Assembly: GCF_000430995.1 (NCBI RefSeq) | Contig: NZ_HF952018.1 | Location: 1,671,525 to 1,735,524, forward strand | From: Thermobrachium celere DSM 8682 | GTDB taxonomy: Bacteria > Bacillota > Clostridia > Clostridiales > Caloramatoraceae | Length of the DNA stretch: 64,000 bases | Direction of reading: 5' to 3' | In this document: in pieces, positions 25,777 through 35,281 of the stretch | Position numbering within the stretch: position 1 is the first letter of the stretch | How the letters are laid out: every line of letters begins with the position of its first letter | Made by a program: the position numbers and the translations under genes | The notes under the pieces: generated by a model | Database searches by the model: none | The model's input: only the letters and a program-made list of their open reading frames with translations | Told to the model about the DNA's origin: nothing

Positions 25777-27054
25777 TTACTTTGTTAAAGCTGCTTCTCT
25801 TTTAGAATTTATTCTCTCTCTTGCCTTTGCTAGAGTTATTACTCTATTCATTTCATTGTATACTATCATAAATCCTTCATCTACACCCATACCTGGCTTT
25901 GCAAGGCATTGGTCAGCACCACAAGCTATTGCAATATTTGTACATATTTGTGCTGAACGGTCTGTTTCATTACATGTTCCACCGCAGTATGCTCCAACAC
26001 CATGCTTTTTACAGTATAGTATAGATTCTACTATATTGTTAATTCCTCCAAGGTCTGGTGTCTTAATTTGAATCATATCTGCCGCACCTTCATCAACAAA
26101 CAGCTTTATATCTTCCCAAGTGTTGCACCATTCATCTGCAACAATTTCAACTCCAATATTTCTCTTCTTTAACTCCTGTCTTAGTTCCTTAAGAGCTTTA
26201 AGTTGTCCTTCTCTGTTTTCTACATCCATTGGACCTTCTATTCTCAACTTAAATGGAGCTGCTATCTTTTCAAGTTCTCCTAAATATTCAGCCATTTTTT
26301 GTGTATCATTATTAAATGCAATTCCTATTGTTCCATAAACATCTATGTGAAGAACTGGATTATAATTTTCATCTGTTCTAAGATGCTTTATTCTATCCCT
26401 AAGCCATGCAACATATTCCTTTAGAAGTTCACCATTTCTTCCAAGCTTTTCATCAACGTTGTTTATAAGCCCATGTGGTAGAACATCTGCACCCTTTATA
26501 ATCATCTTATCAACATTTATATATCTGTCATCACCTGATTGAGTAAATATTGGAACCCTCTTTATTTCACCCTTTATATTGTATTCTTCCTTAATTACTT
26601 CTGCCATAGTTAGTCTTCTTACCTTTGAAACTGCATCAAGAATTGCTTGAGTTACACCATATCTTATAGCTGTATGAAGCCTTTTGCCTTCTATTTCCAT
26701 AGAATCTATTTCTTCTGCTAGCTCTTTAAATCTTGTTACTTCTCTTCCAATTAGCTTTGGTGCAATATATTTTTCAATAACAGGTATAAAATCTTCAGCT
26801 AAAAATAGTGGATCTCTTCCGCCAGCACCTGAATATTGAACAGCTGCACAATCTCCATAGGCTATTTGTCCGTCTTCAAGTACAAGCATAACAGAAATTG
26901 ATTCTCCTGCTTGTCTTATCTTCTTAAATCCTTCAGTTACTGGCTCTCCAACATATGTAAATCCATCGTGCTTTGCTCCTTTTTTAATTGCCCTTTGGTC
27001 ATCAAAGAAAAATCCTGTTCTTCCTGCTGAACAAATAACATCTATAATTCTCAT
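25777..27054 (-). CDS. mal: Methylaspartate ammonia-lyase
   Basis: 425 residues, enolase superfamily. Converts (2S,3S)-3-methylaspartate to mesaconate and ammonia. By direct count the known catalytic residues of the C. tetanomorphum enzyme fall at the same numbers: His194 in VLPHGLIN and Lys331 in IQIKTPDLGG, with magnesium ligands Asp238 (HIDVY), Glu273 (RIEGP) and Asp307 (VADEW). About 12 residues longer than that enzyme at the C-terminus. Third step of the operon's pathway, 16 nt downstream of glmE. Confidence 0.97.
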   Translation of the reverse strand: MRIIDVICSAGRTGFFFDDQRAIKKGAKHDGFTYVGEPVTEGFKKIRQAGESISVMLVLEDGQIAYGDCAAVQYSGAGGRDPLFLAEDFIPVIEKYIAPKLIGREVTRFKELAEEIDSMEIEGKRLHTAIRYGVTQAILDAVSKVRRLTMAEVIKEEYNIKGEIKRVPIFTQSGDDRYINVDKMIIKGADVLPHGLINNVDEKLGRNGELLKEYVAWLRDRIKHLRTDENYNPVLHIDVYGTIGIAFNNDTQKMAEYLGELEKIAAPFKLRIEGPMDVENREGQLKALKELRQELKKRNIGVEIVADEWCNTWEDIKLFVDEGAADMIQIKTPDLGGINNIVESILYCKKHGVGAYCGGTCNETDRSAQICTNIAIACGADQCLAKPGMGVDEGFMIVYNEMNRVITLAKARERINSKREAALTK

Positions 27055-27070
27055 ATTTATTTCCTCCCAA

Positions 27071-28528
27071 TTATCTCATATTTTCTGGTCTTCCTACTAA
27101 TACACCTTTTCCAACTGCAAATATATCATCTACTGCCATTTGGAAGCTTACAGGTCTTCCCTCATACTTTGCTCTCTCTTCAAGAAGTTGTCTATTATAG
27201 TCCTTTATTTCTTTTGTAAACGGTATATTACCAAATTCTAAATATCTTACAGCACCATTGTTATCTCTTGCTGGTATTATTTGTCCTGCATTATACTTAC
27301 TTGGAGCAAATGGTATATCTAATACTCCTGCTTCAAAGGCCTTAACTGTACCTACTGCTAAATCACCATTTCCAAGTTCAAAAACCTTGTCAAGTATGCA
27401 CTTAGTCTCTGCCTTAATTAGTTCTATTTCTGCCTTTAATTCCTTTGATTCTGGAAGTCTTTGACCTCTTAATAAGTTTAGAGTTTGCTTTGTAGCCTTA
27501 ATTCCTGCAGCATTTGCCTCTTTAGTTGGTATACCAACAGCCTCATGTGGAGTCTTTACAATAACCTTTGTTGCACCCGCAAGTGCTGCTGTTGCTGAAC
27601 CCCAAGAGATTACTCCAAAGGCCTTTGACTCATCATGTGGGAATCCACCCATCCATTGATGGAATACTGTAGTTAGATAAACATCATATCCATACATTTT
27701 AAAATATTCTTCTGCCTGTTCAACAAGTGCTCTTATTGCTGCAACGTCTTGTATTAGATTACCGCATTGTCCATATCCAAGTGTTAAGTTCTTTACTCCC
27801 TGTTCTGCAGCAAGAAGTCCTTCTATTATAGCAACTGCATTTGACATACTAGGTGGTACTAATGTTCCAGTTAGTGGTCCAAATGGCTCACGGTTTAATT
27901 CAATTCCCATTTCTTGATATATACCAACTAGCCTATCACAGTATTGCCAATCCCTAATTGATTTTTCAACTGGTACACTCTTTGCATAAGGAATGTTATA
28001 GGATATTCCTCCACCTTCATTTGAAGTCCAACCTGAAGCATGTATTATTTCCGAAAGCAATCTTGCATCTGGTGTACCATGTCTAGCTTGAAGTGGTAAA
28101 TCAACAGCCTCATAAACCCTTCTACATCCCTCAACACCATAGTTAACTGCTGGGAATCCATTTAACATTGAACGACCCGCTTTTTTACTTTCCTCTATAC
28201 CAACTTCACATTCATTATATCTATTTTGTCTTGTATAGCTGTCTATAGTTGATGGAAGAAGATCTGCTTCTCCTTCATTTTGAAGATATCTTAATAGATT
28301 AATGTGTTCTTCAACTAATGCAACACCCGCTCTTGGTTGGGCTAAAGTTATTCCATTTTCCTTTGCATATCTTAATTTTTTACTAAACTGTTTATGTTCT
28401 GGAACCTTCTTTAAATACTCTGCAGCCTCTTCTAAATTAACACCAGCACCAGTTGGCCATTGTCTTAATACTTCTTCTCTTTGTTTAAAAAACTCATCAT
28501 GTGTAAGCTTTTTATTTCTTAGTTCCAT
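27071..28528 (-). CDS. glmE: Glutamate mutase epsilon subunit
   Basis: 485 residues, the substrate-binding TIM barrel of adenosylcobalamin-dependent methylaspartate mutase. Family blocks: [58 protein letters not shown] and [17 protein letters not shown]. Pairs with GlmS to rearrange L-glutamate to 3-methylaspartate. Normal length. Confidence 0.96.
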   Translation of the reverse strand: MELRNKKLTHDEFFKQREEVLRQWPTGAGVNLEEAAEYLKKVPEHKQFSKKLRYAKENGITLAQPRAGVALVEEHINLLRYLQNEGEADLLPSTIDSYTRQNRYNECEVGIEESKKAGRSMLNGFPAVNYGVEGCRRVYEAVDLPLQARHGTPDARLLSEIIHASGWTSNEGGGISYNIPYAKSVPVEKSIRDWQYCDRLVGIYQEMGIELNREPFGPLTGTLVPPSMSNAVAIIEGLLAAEQGVKNLTLGYGQCGNLIQDVAAIRALVEQAEEYFKMYGYDVYLTTVFHQWMGGFPHDESKAFGVISWGSATAALAGATKVIVKTPHEAVGIPTKEANAAGIKATKQTLNLLRGQRLPESKELKAEIELIKAETKCILDKVFELGNGDLAVGTVKAFEAGVLDIPFAPSKYNAGQIIPARDNNGAVRYLEFGNIPFTKEIKDYNRQLLEERAKYEGRPVSFQMAVDDIFAVGKGVLVGRPENMR

Positions 28529-28540
28529 AAGTTTTCCTCC

Positions 28541-29929
28541 TTAAGCCCTTACTATATATTTTTTCATTATTCTAACAGCCATATCAGGATATTCCTCTGC
28601 TAAAAGTCCCATTGCAGACAATATATATGTCTTGTCAATCATAATAACTGGATTTGTAGGTTTTAAATAATTTGGTGTTTCCATTGTAAACAATCCAGCC
28701 TTTAATATCTTTTCTGGGTTTCTGCTATGAACCAAAACCCCACCAGTACCTATTAAATATTTTACATTTAAGAGGTCCTTACCAACCTGTGAGTAGATTA
28801 TTCCCATTGGAGTATAAACACTCTCTATTGTACCCACATGCCTTTCCATTGCAATTTCTGTTGCAACCATTCCAAGTGCTTCATCAAATTCATATTCTTC
28901 TTCAGTTTGTGGAATTATATTAACATTTTGTTGTAAAAACTTACATCTTTCTTCAATATCATACTTTGTATTAGGTATATACTTTTTTATTCTCCTTGTG
29001 CCTGCTGCCTCAAATAAAGACATGGCACTTACTCTCATCCCAAGGTCACCTTCAACAGTTCTCTTTGCATAAGGTTCCTGAAGTCCTCTTAATGTTACAC
29101 CTGGCTTTGAAGGATCACCCTTTGCAATTGAGTGAACATCTGTTGTGGCTCCACCGATATCAACAATAACTAACTCTCCAATTCCCTCTTCTTTATCAGT
29201 TCCATCTGCTAATATCTTTGCAGCCTTTAAAACTGCAGCAGGTGTAGGCATTAATATACCATTTATAAAGTTTTCTGCATTTTTCATTCCCTTTGCTTCA
29301 ACTATCTTTTGCATAAATATATTTCTTATAACCTCTCTTGCAGGTTCAACATTGATTGTGTTTAGCTTAGGCATTACATTCTCTGTAATCTTATAAAACA
29401 CACCTGCACTGTTAAAAATCTCTTCTATCTCATCATTTGCATTTTTATTTCCAGCTACAACAATTGGTACATCCTTTATATATTCTGCTAAAAGTTTGGC
29501 ATTATGAATAATACAATCCTTATTACCTCCGTCTGTGCCTCCTGCAAGGAGAATTATGTCTGGCCTTTTGTTTTTTATTTCTTCTATTTCATGTTTATTT
29601 AATTCATAACTATAAACTCCTAGTATTCTTGCTCCTGCTCCAAGTGCAGCTCTTTTGGCAGCTTCTGCTGTAAGTTCTGGAACAAGTCCAATTGCAACCA
29701 TTTTTAGTCCACCTGCAGCACTTGAACAAGCAAGTTTTTTTACAAAATTAACTTCCTTATCACCAATATTCTTTAAAAGTTTTTCATAGGCCTTATTAAA
29801 ACCAATCATAATATCTGTGTTTACTGTAGTTAAATCCTTTGCTGTGGCCAGTATTTCTTCATTTTCAATGTCTACTGCTGTAAGCTTTGTATAGGTACTA
29901 CCAAAATCAATTAAAAGAATAGCATCCAT
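28541..29929 (-). CDS. glmL: Glutamate mutase-associated ATPase MutL
   Basis: 462 residues of the MutL/GlmL family, ASKHA-type ATPase fold: LLIDFGSTYTKLTAVDI (phosphate 1), LLAGGTDGGNKDCI, VIVDIGGATTDVHS (phosphate 2) and IGTGGVLVHSRNP. Thought to reactivate or protect the cobalamin mutase. Encoded between the S and E subunits as in C. tetanomorphum. Confidence 0.95.
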   Translation of the reverse strand: MDAILLIDFGSTYTKLTAVDIENEEILATAKDLTTVNTDIMIGFNKAYEKLLKNIGDKEVNFVKKLACSSAAGGLKMVAIGLVPELTAEAAKRAALGAGARILGVYSYELNKHEIEEIKNKRPDIILLAGGTDGGNKDCIIHNAKLLAEYIKDVPIVVAGNKNANDEIEEIFNSAGVFYKITENVMPKLNTINVEPAREVIRNIFMQKIVEAKGMKNAENFINGILMPTPAAVLKAAKILADGTDKEEGIGELVIVDIGGATTDVHSIAKGDPSKPGVTLRGLQEPYAKRTVEGDLGMRVSAMSLFEAAGTRRIKKYIPNTKYDIEERCKFLQQNVNIIPQTEEEYEFDEALGMVATEIAMERHVGTIESVYTPMGIIYSQVGKDLLNVKYLIGTGGVLVHSRNPEKILKAGLFTMETPNYLKPTNPVIMIDKTYILSAMGLLAEEYPDMAVRIMKKYIVRA

Positions 29930-29944
29930 AAAATCACCTTCAAA

Positions 29945-30364
29945 TTATTCTTCTATCCCCAAGTCCTTCTTTAAATCTTTAATTGATAGCTTTATATCAG
30001 TTCCTGGTGGATAAGCTCTATTAAATCCCATATCTAAAAATCTTTTTTCTACTTCCTTCCAATCTTGTTTTCCTACAACTAGGTTTCCCCCAACATATAA
30101 TATTATGTCCTTTAGTCCTGCTTCATTGCACTTTTCTCTAAAACCTCTACAGTCAATTTCTCCATGTCCATATAGAGAAGAAACTAAAATTGCATCTGCA
30201 TTTGTTTCAATTGCTGCATTGATGAAATCTTCTTGAGGGCTTAATACCCCAATGTTTACAACATTAAATCCCTCTTCCTTTAGTGCGTGTTCAATAATTT
30301 TGTTTCCAACTGCATGACAGTCAGCTCCAATTACTCCTATTACTACAGTCTTTCCATTTTGCAT
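29945..30364 (-). CDS. glmS: Glutamate mutase sigma subunit (cobalamin-binding)
   Basis: 139 residues, Rossmann-like B12-binding domain. The DxHxxG motif (DCHAVG, His17 as lower cobalt ligand) is followed by the SxL motif VSSLYGHG and a GG loop ([10 protein letters not shown]). First catalytic gene of the operon; GGGAGG ribosome site. Not related to glucosamine-6-phosphate synthase, which shares the symbol. Confidence 0.96.
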   Translation of the reverse strand: MQNGKTVVIGVIGADCHAVGNKIIEHALKEEGFNVVNIGVLSPQEDFINAAIETNADAILVSSLYGHGEIDCRGFREKCNEAGLKDIILYVGGNLVVGKQDWKEVEKRFLDMGFNRAYPPGTDIKLSIKDLKKDLGIEE

Positions 30365-30385
30365 AAAGATCCTCCCTCACTATTA

Positions 30386-31345
30386 TTAATTTTTTAGTTC
30401 TACCATTTTTGAAATTATTGCCTTTACACTTCCTTGATCTAAATTATAATCAAAGCTAATAATTTCTTTTTTATCTCCTGCAACTGCCTTTACCTCTTTA
30501 CGTCTACCAGGAGATACTATTATTACATCTGATGTATCAATAATATTTTTAACATCCTTAACTTCTCGACTTGTTGTTGCAGTTATATCAACTTCAAGCC
30601 CAGCTGATTTTAATGCACTTTGAACTTTAAATTGAAACTCATTTGATATACAAACAAGTCCAAACTTAGTTCCCTTTGGATATTTTGCAATTTTTACAAT
30701 AGTTTCAAGGCATGGTGTGATTGCAACACCTAAGACCTCCTTATCAAAATCAGATGTGAGTTCCTTTACTTCATTTACATGATTAAATGTTGCTATTATA
30801 ACCTGTGCATCACTTAAAGCCTCTTCTATCTCTTTACTCTTTTCCTCTAAATCCTTTAATGTAAGAGGCATTATATTAAGTCCAGTTTCTCTTGAAAGCT
30901 GCTTTGAAAAATACTTTGCCTGTTCAATATTGCATTCTATAAAAATTGCATTTATATTCTTTAATATTTCCTGCTTCTCCCTAACTCTATCCATTACAAG
31001 TGCAGAAAACTCATCATAAGAAAGTCCCATTTCTAGTGCCTCTTCAAGCGCTATATCTATTATCTTTAAAAGTTTATCATTTATACTATGCCTCTTCCAA
31101 GTTTTTGCTTCTTCTGCAACAAATGTCCCCCTGCCTTGATAAGAAACAATTACTCCATCCTGCTCAAGCAGTTTATAGGCTGCACTTACTGTATTCCTAC
31201 TTGTATTTAACATAGCAGCCAATTCCCTCTCTGTTGGCATTTTAGTACCAACCTTTAAAGTACCATTTTTGATCTGCTCCATAATTTGGTTTTTTACTTG
31301 TATATACAAAGGAACTCCACTCTTTTTATCAATCTTTATATTCAT
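30386..31345 (-). CDS. GntR family transcriptional regulator of the glutamate operon
   Basis: 319 residues. N-terminal GntR winged helix (about 10-77: PLYIQVKNQIMEQIKNG, PTERELAAMLNTSRNTVSAAY, YQGRGTFVAEE). The C-terminal ~220 residues look like a periplasmic-binding/regulatory alpha-beta domain rather than FadR, UTRA or aminotransferase types. First gene of the glutamate fermentation operon, 21 nt before glmS. A palindrome overlapping the start of transcription is a likely autoregulatory operator. Ligand unknown; glutamate or a pathway acid is the obvious candidate. Confidence 0.88.
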   Translation of the reverse strand: MNIKIDKKSGVPLYIQVKNQIMEQIKNGTLKVGTKMPTERELAAMLNTSRNTVSAAYKLLEQDGVIVSYQGRGTFVAEEAKTWKRHSINDKLLKIIDIALEEALEMGLSYDEFSALVMDRVREKQEILKNINAIFIECNIEQAKYFSKQLSRETGLNIMPLTLKDLEEKSKEIEEALSDAQVIIATFNHVNEVKELTSDFDKEVLGVAITPCLETIVKIAKYPKGTKFGLVCISNEFQFKVQSALKSAGLEVDITATTSREVKDVKNIIDTSDVIIVSPGRRKEVKAVAGDKKEIISFDYNLDQGSVKAIISKMVELKN

Positions 31346-31366
31346 CTAACACACCTCTTAAGCTAG

Positions 31367-31397
31367 TTGGATTATTGGATTAATCCATTAGGTCCAA
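31367..31397 (-). promoter_or_regulatory. Candidate GntR operator of the glutamate operon
   Basis: Perfect 12-bp palindrome TGGATTAATCCA (31376-31387) nested in outer half-sites TTGGA (31367-31371) and TCCAA (31393-31397). Lies about 14-44 nt downstream of the predicted transcription start, before the GntR ribosome site, fitting repression by roadblock. Confidence 0.6.
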
Positions 31398-31417
31398 TTT
31401 CATTTTACCATGTAACA

Positions 31418-31447
31418 ATTATTTTAACTAACTTAATTTTCTGTCAA
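31418..31447 (-). promoter_or_regulatory. Promoter of the glutamate fermentation operon
   Basis: Consensus TTGACA (31442-31447), 18-nt spacer, AATAAT (31418-31423) on the minus strand. It is the only good promoter seen upstream of the ~13-kb gene run. Confidence 0.65.
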
Positions 31448-31541
31448 ATTTTAATGTATTTTAGGAAAAATACAAATTAAAGATAAATATATATATTTTT
31501 TATTGTTTTCATCTGTTTTTCACCTATGCTTAATTTTGGGC

Positions 31542-31579
31542 AAAAAAATAACTGTATCTTTACACAGCAAAAGATACAG
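31542..31579 (-). terminator. Terminator of the 177-residue unknown gene
   Basis: Perfect 10-bp stem CTGTATCTTT/AAAGATACAG (31552-31561, 31570-31579) followed by seven T on the minus strand; overlaps the stop codon. Confidence 0.88.
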
Positions 31580-32093
31580 CTCTTTTAATTGATAATATTT
31601 TATTATTTCTTTCTTCTATTTCTCTCCTCAATTTATCTTCTTCCTCTATGCACTCTTTTATAAATTCATTTGTATTTATAGTTGTAATGTTTATATCTAT
31701 ATTAGTTGTGCTATGGTATTGACCTACTATATTAATTTTAAGAGGTGTTGAATCTACAACTAATAAAATATTCTTCTCCCAAACTCTTTTTAGTTCCTTA
31801 TATTCATCCCTAACTATTTCAATACTTGAAAATTCAGTACCAACATGCTGAATAATGGTATCAATTAGCATAATATAAAAAAGTCCATTTAGTGCCTTAG
31901 GTAGAGAAATCTTAAGTATATCTCTGTGCATAATAATAAGCTCCTCATTAAGAGTTAAATTAAAAAACTCAACATCTTCAAATCTTGCTAACACCTTATC
32001 TTTTTTAGAACCTACATATTTATAATTAATTATGTCCACCTCAAACTGCCTACCATAAAATAAACTATTCTTGTTTATAACCCTAGCTTTCAT
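31560..32093 (-). CDS. Unknown protein, 177 residues
   Basis: No family recognised. Soluble, mixed alpha/beta composition with a C-terminal charged helix (FIKECIEEEDKLRREIEERNN). No cysteine clusters, signal or membrane segments. ATG at 32093 follows GGGGGTG by 5 nt and is preferred over an upstream frame start. It has its own strong promoter and terminator, so it is a single-gene unit between the glutamate operon and the symporter gene. Confidence 0.75.
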   Translation of the reverse strand: MKARVINKNSLFYGRQFEVDIINYKYVGSKKDKVLARFEDVEFFNLTLNEELIIMHRDILKISLPKALNGLFYIMLIDTIIQHVGTEFSSIEIVRDEYKELKRVWEKNILLVVDSTPLKINIVGQYHSTTNIDINITTINTNEFIKECIEEEDKLRREIEERNNKILSIKRAVSFAV

Positions 32094-32122
32094 AGTGCAC
32101 CCCCTTAAAAAACAATAAACCA

Positions 32123-32151
32123 ATTATAACACTAAATAAGTCATGCATCAA
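32123..32151 (-). promoter_or_regulatory. Promoter of the 177-residue unknown gene
   Basis: TTGATG (32146-32151), exact 17-nt spacer, TATAAT (32123-32128). The 325-bp stretch between this gene and the symporter gene holds only this and the divergent promoter; nothing else was seen. Confidence 0.65.
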
Positions 32152-32351
32152 ATGTAATACTTTCTATAAACGTAAAGTTTATCATGTATATATTTTGCAA
32201 GCAAACCATGTATTTATTGCAAATTTTTCTCCATCTTTCCCCTTACCCCTAATTCAAAAACAATTATTTTTCTTATAATTTCGACAATACGTCTTAATTA
32301 TGTTTGTTTTATTTTTTTAAATTAAAAAATGAATGATTTACAATTTTGTTA

Positions 32352-32381
32352 TTGCATTTGTCTTAATTTTTAGTTTATAAT
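32352..32381 (+). promoter_or_regulatory. Promoter of the glutamate/aspartate symporter gene
   Basis: TTGCAT (32352-32357), 18-nt spacer, TATAAT (32376-32381). No copy of the GntR palindrome is present here. Confidence 0.6.
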
Positions 32382-32418
32382 TAGTTTGTATTATTAATTT
32401 TAGGGGGGAGGAAACAAC

Positions 32419-33666
32419 ATGAAGAAAACATCATTGGCAAACAAAATACTTATTGCTCTTATTTTAGGTCTTATTTTTGGTATAGTAGCAAATACTCTAT
32501 TCCCAGAAGCTTTAAATTCAACATTATCTAAATGGGTTCTTGTACCTATAGGTAACATATTTTTAAGAGGAATTAAGCTTATAGTTGTTCCACTTGTTTT
32601 GTTTTCATTGATTGTAGGAACTGCAAGTTTAGGAGACATAAGAAAACTTGGAAGAATTGGAGGAAAGATTATTACATATTATCTAGCCACTACTGCCCTT
32701 GCTATAACAATAGCTATTATACTTGCCAAAATAACTAATCCTGGTATAGGACTTAACCTACCTAAACCTACTGAATTTAAAGCAACCCAACCACCTTTTA
32801 TAATGGATATATTTGTTAACATGGTGCCAACAAACCCATTTGATTCACTTGTAAAGGGTGAAATGCTTCAAGTAATTGTATTTTCAATCTTATTTGGTAT
32901 ATCAATTACTCTTGTTGGTGAAAAGGCAAAGGGGCTTTTAAACTTAATAGAACAGGCAAATGAAGTATGTTTAAAATTAATTGGTGTTGTTATGCTATTT
33001 GCACCATATGGTGTTTTTGCATTAATATCTAATGTTATAATGTCTCAAGGAATTAAAGTAATACTTCCTCTACTAAAATATGGATTTACAGTATTATTTG
33101 CACTACTTCTACAATTAATTCTTGTGTATGGAACTGCACTTACAGTTATTGGACGAGTTAATCCAATTACCTTCTTTAAAAAATTCTGGACTGTTATGGT
33201 TGTTGCCTTTAGTACATCAAGTAGCAATGCAACATTACCTGTAACATTAAAAACATGTGAAGAAAAGCTTGGAATACCTGAATCAATTGCCAGCTTTACA
33301 ATACCATTAGGTGCCACAATTAACATGGACGGAACAGCTATCATGCAGGGAGTTGCAACAATATTCATTGCTCAAATATTTGGCATAGACTTAACTGTAA
33401 AACAGCTACTAATTGTAGTTTTAACTGCTACTCTTGCTTCAATTGGTACAGCTGGAGTACCTAGTGCAGGCATTGTAATGCTAACGATGGTTCTACAACA
33501 AATTGGTGTTCCTGTTGAAGGTATTGCACTTATTATACCAATAGATAGAATACTTGATATGTGTAGAACAGTTGTAAATGTTACTGGAGATGCCGTTGGA
33601 ACAACTATTGTTGCAAACTCTGAAAAGGAACTTGATATTACAACATACAATACATTAAACGTGTAA
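32419..33666 (+). CDS. Dicarboxylate/amino acid:cation symporter (GltP/GltT family)
   Basis: 415 residues, DAACS/SLC1 family with eight membrane helices and two re-entrant loops. Seen: FSTSSSNATLPVTLK (HP1 serine-rich tip), GATINMDGTAIMQG (TM7 NMDGT motif) and the HP2 region GTAGVPSAGIVMLTM, then DRILDMCRTVVNVTGDA (TM8, with the Arg/Asp pair for acidic amino acids). The MCRT arginine position favours glutamate/aspartate over neutral substrates. Very strong ribosome site GGGGGGAGG. Lies 1 kb from the glutamate operon and is a likely substrate importer. Confidence 0.93.
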   Translation: MKKTSLANKILIALILGLIFGIVANTLFPEALNSTLSKWVLVPIGNIFLRGIKLIVVPLVLFSLIVGTASLGDIRKLGRIGGKIITYYLATTALAITIAIILAKITNPGIGLNLPKPTEFKATQPPFIMDIFVNMVPTNPFDSLVKGEMLQVIVFSILFGISITLVGEKAKGLLNLIEQANEVCLKLIGVVMLFAPYGVFALISNVIMSQGIKVILPLLKYGFTVLFALLLQLILVYGTALTVIGRVNPITFFKKFWTVMVVAFSTSSSNATLPVTLKTCEEKLGIPESIASFTIPLGATINMDGTAIMQGVATIFIAQIFGIDLTVKQLLIVVLTATLASIGTAGVPSAGIVMLTMVLQQIGVPVEGIALIIPIDRILDMCRTVVNVTGDAVGTTIVANSEKELDITTYNTLNV

Positions 33667-33694
33667 AAAAGCCGTGAAATTCACGGCTTTTTTT
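33665..33694 (+). terminator. Terminator of the symporter gene
   Basis: Stem AAAAAAGCCGTG/CACGGCTTTTTT with 5-nt loop and T run; probably also ends the convergent kinase gene, whose stop is at 33693. Confidence 0.9.
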
Positions 33695-35177
33695 ATGAAT
33701 ATATATCTGAAAACTCAACATGTATTTTTTCTATGTTTAGTCTGTGTTCTTTAATTTCATTATCATCTAATGTATCTATAGTTTTTATAGGTAATGAGAA
33801 ACTGAATTCACTTCCACTTCCTATTTCACTCTTTACATCTATTAATCCACCATGTAGTTCAATTAAACCCTTTACAAGCGACAACCCTATTCCACTTCCT
33901 AAAGTATTTTTGCATGTACTATCTTCAACCTGTTTATATCTATCAAATATAACATCTAACTTCTCCTTTGGTATTCCACAACCTGTATCTTTAACACAAA
34001 CTTCTACATATTCATTTTTAACAGTTAAGTTTACAAAAATATTCCCACCAGCTGGTGTAAATTTAATAGCATTTGATAAAAGATTTAATAACACCCTCTC
34101 AATCTTATCTGGATCACAAGCAACTATTAGCTCTTCAACATCTGTATCAAAAATAACCTCTATACCTTGTGTATTTGCATATTCAACTATTGACTGAACT
34201 ATATTCTCAACTATATTTACTATATTATAATTACCTAGATTTAAAGTTAAAAATCCAGCATCTATTTTAGATGTATCAATTAAATTATTTATTAATCTTA
34301 AAAGCCTCAAACAGTTCTGTCTCATTATTTGTACATATTTTTGTATATTGTCTTCTCTATTTAAATTCAAATTAATCATTTGCAATGCTGCTAAAATTAC
34401 ATTTATTGGAGTTCTAAGTTCATGGGTTAAATTGGCATAAAATTCTGTTCTGTTTTGCTCATTTTTATATAACTCATCTATTATCCTTCTCATATTACTT
34501 GCAATAGCATCATTTATACTGTTAAATATGATACAAAGATACAATTTTCTATTAAAATATGCCAGAGGATGAAATATTACTGTGCAATAATCCAACCCCT
34601 GCTTTAGTTTTACATTAGTATATGAAGGTACTTTCTTATTAATAGCTACTGTAAAAACCTTTTTTATTTCATTTAAATATTCATATTCCACAACATCTAA
34701 AATATTGTTTGTGTTTTTCTCATATAAAAGTAGCTCTTCAAAGGTTTTGTTATACATAACCACTTTACCAAAACTATCAACCAAAGTAATGGGCATATTG
34801 AATTTATCTAAGGCTAGCCTAAATATCTTCTTTGAATCATCAAACTCCTTTAAAGGTTTTGTCTTATATAAATGAAAAATTAGAACGAGCATAAAAGGAA
34901 AAACTATATCAATTAATATTGAATTAACTCCTACATTCATATTGATAATATTTTTTATAATAAAACCATTAAATATTAAAGAATTCATCAATGTTATATA
35001 TGTGTCAAATAAGTAAATTGATATGAGATAAAACATGTTTAACATACTAGTGAATACTTCTAATTTAAAATTTAAGCTTAAGTTTAATAAAATTATAACA
35101 AATAAAATGTCGACTAAATATTTTACGAAATTTCCCCTTAATTTTACCTTATTTTTTAATGATGCCATTATCTCCAC
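33693..35177 (-). CDS. Orphan membrane sensor histidine kinase
   Basis: 494 residues. About four or five hydrophobic helices in the first ~105 residues, a PAS domain (about 120-235), HisKA with the phosphorylated His in FYANLTHELRTPINVI, and an HATPase_c domain with N box LLNLLSNAIKFTP, G1 VKDTGCGIP and G2 LGSGIGLSLVKGL. No response regulator is adjacent. Starts at GTG (35177) 6 nt after GGGGGG, or at the ATG three codons on (35168). In clostridia, such orphan kinases may phosphorylate Spo0A directly; that is speculation here. Confidence 0.9.
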   Translation of the reverse strand: MEIMASLKNKVKLRGNFVKYLVDILFVIILLNLSLNFKLEVFTSMLNMFYLISIYLFDTYITLMNSLIFNGFIIKNIINMNVGVNSILIDIVFPFMLVLIFHLYKTKPLKEFDDSKKIFRLALDKFNMPITLVDSFGKVVMYNKTFEELLLYEKNTNNILDVVEYEYLNEIKKVFTVAINKKVPSYTNVKLKQGLDYCTVIFHPLAYFNRKLYLCIIFNSINDAIASNMRRIIDELYKNEQNRTEFYANLTHELRTPINVILAALQMINLNLNREDNIQKYVQIMRQNCLRLLRLINNLIDTSKIDAGFLTLNLGNYNIVNIVENIVQSIVEYANTQGIEVIFDTDVEELIVACDPDKIERVLLNLLSNAIKFTPAGGNIFVNLTVKNEYVEVCVKDTGCGIPKEKLDVIFDRYKQVEDSTCKNTLGSGIGLSLVKGLIELHGGLIDVKSEIGSGSEFSFSLPIKTIDTLDDNEIKEHRLNIEKIHVEFSDIYS

Positions 35178-35241
35178 ACAAATCCCCCCACATTTACATA
35201 ATTATACATAAAATTAAAAATTCCTCTTTTTTATTTTCAAA

Positions 35242-35281
35242 AATTTAAAAATAAAAGCATAAGAGGAAACTCCTCTTATGC
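35242..35281 (-). terminator. Terminator of the yhgE-like gene
   Basis: Perfect 11-bp stem GCATAAGAGGA/TCCTCTTATGC (35257-35267, 35271-35281) followed on the minus strand by TTTTATTTTT. Confidence 0.88.
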
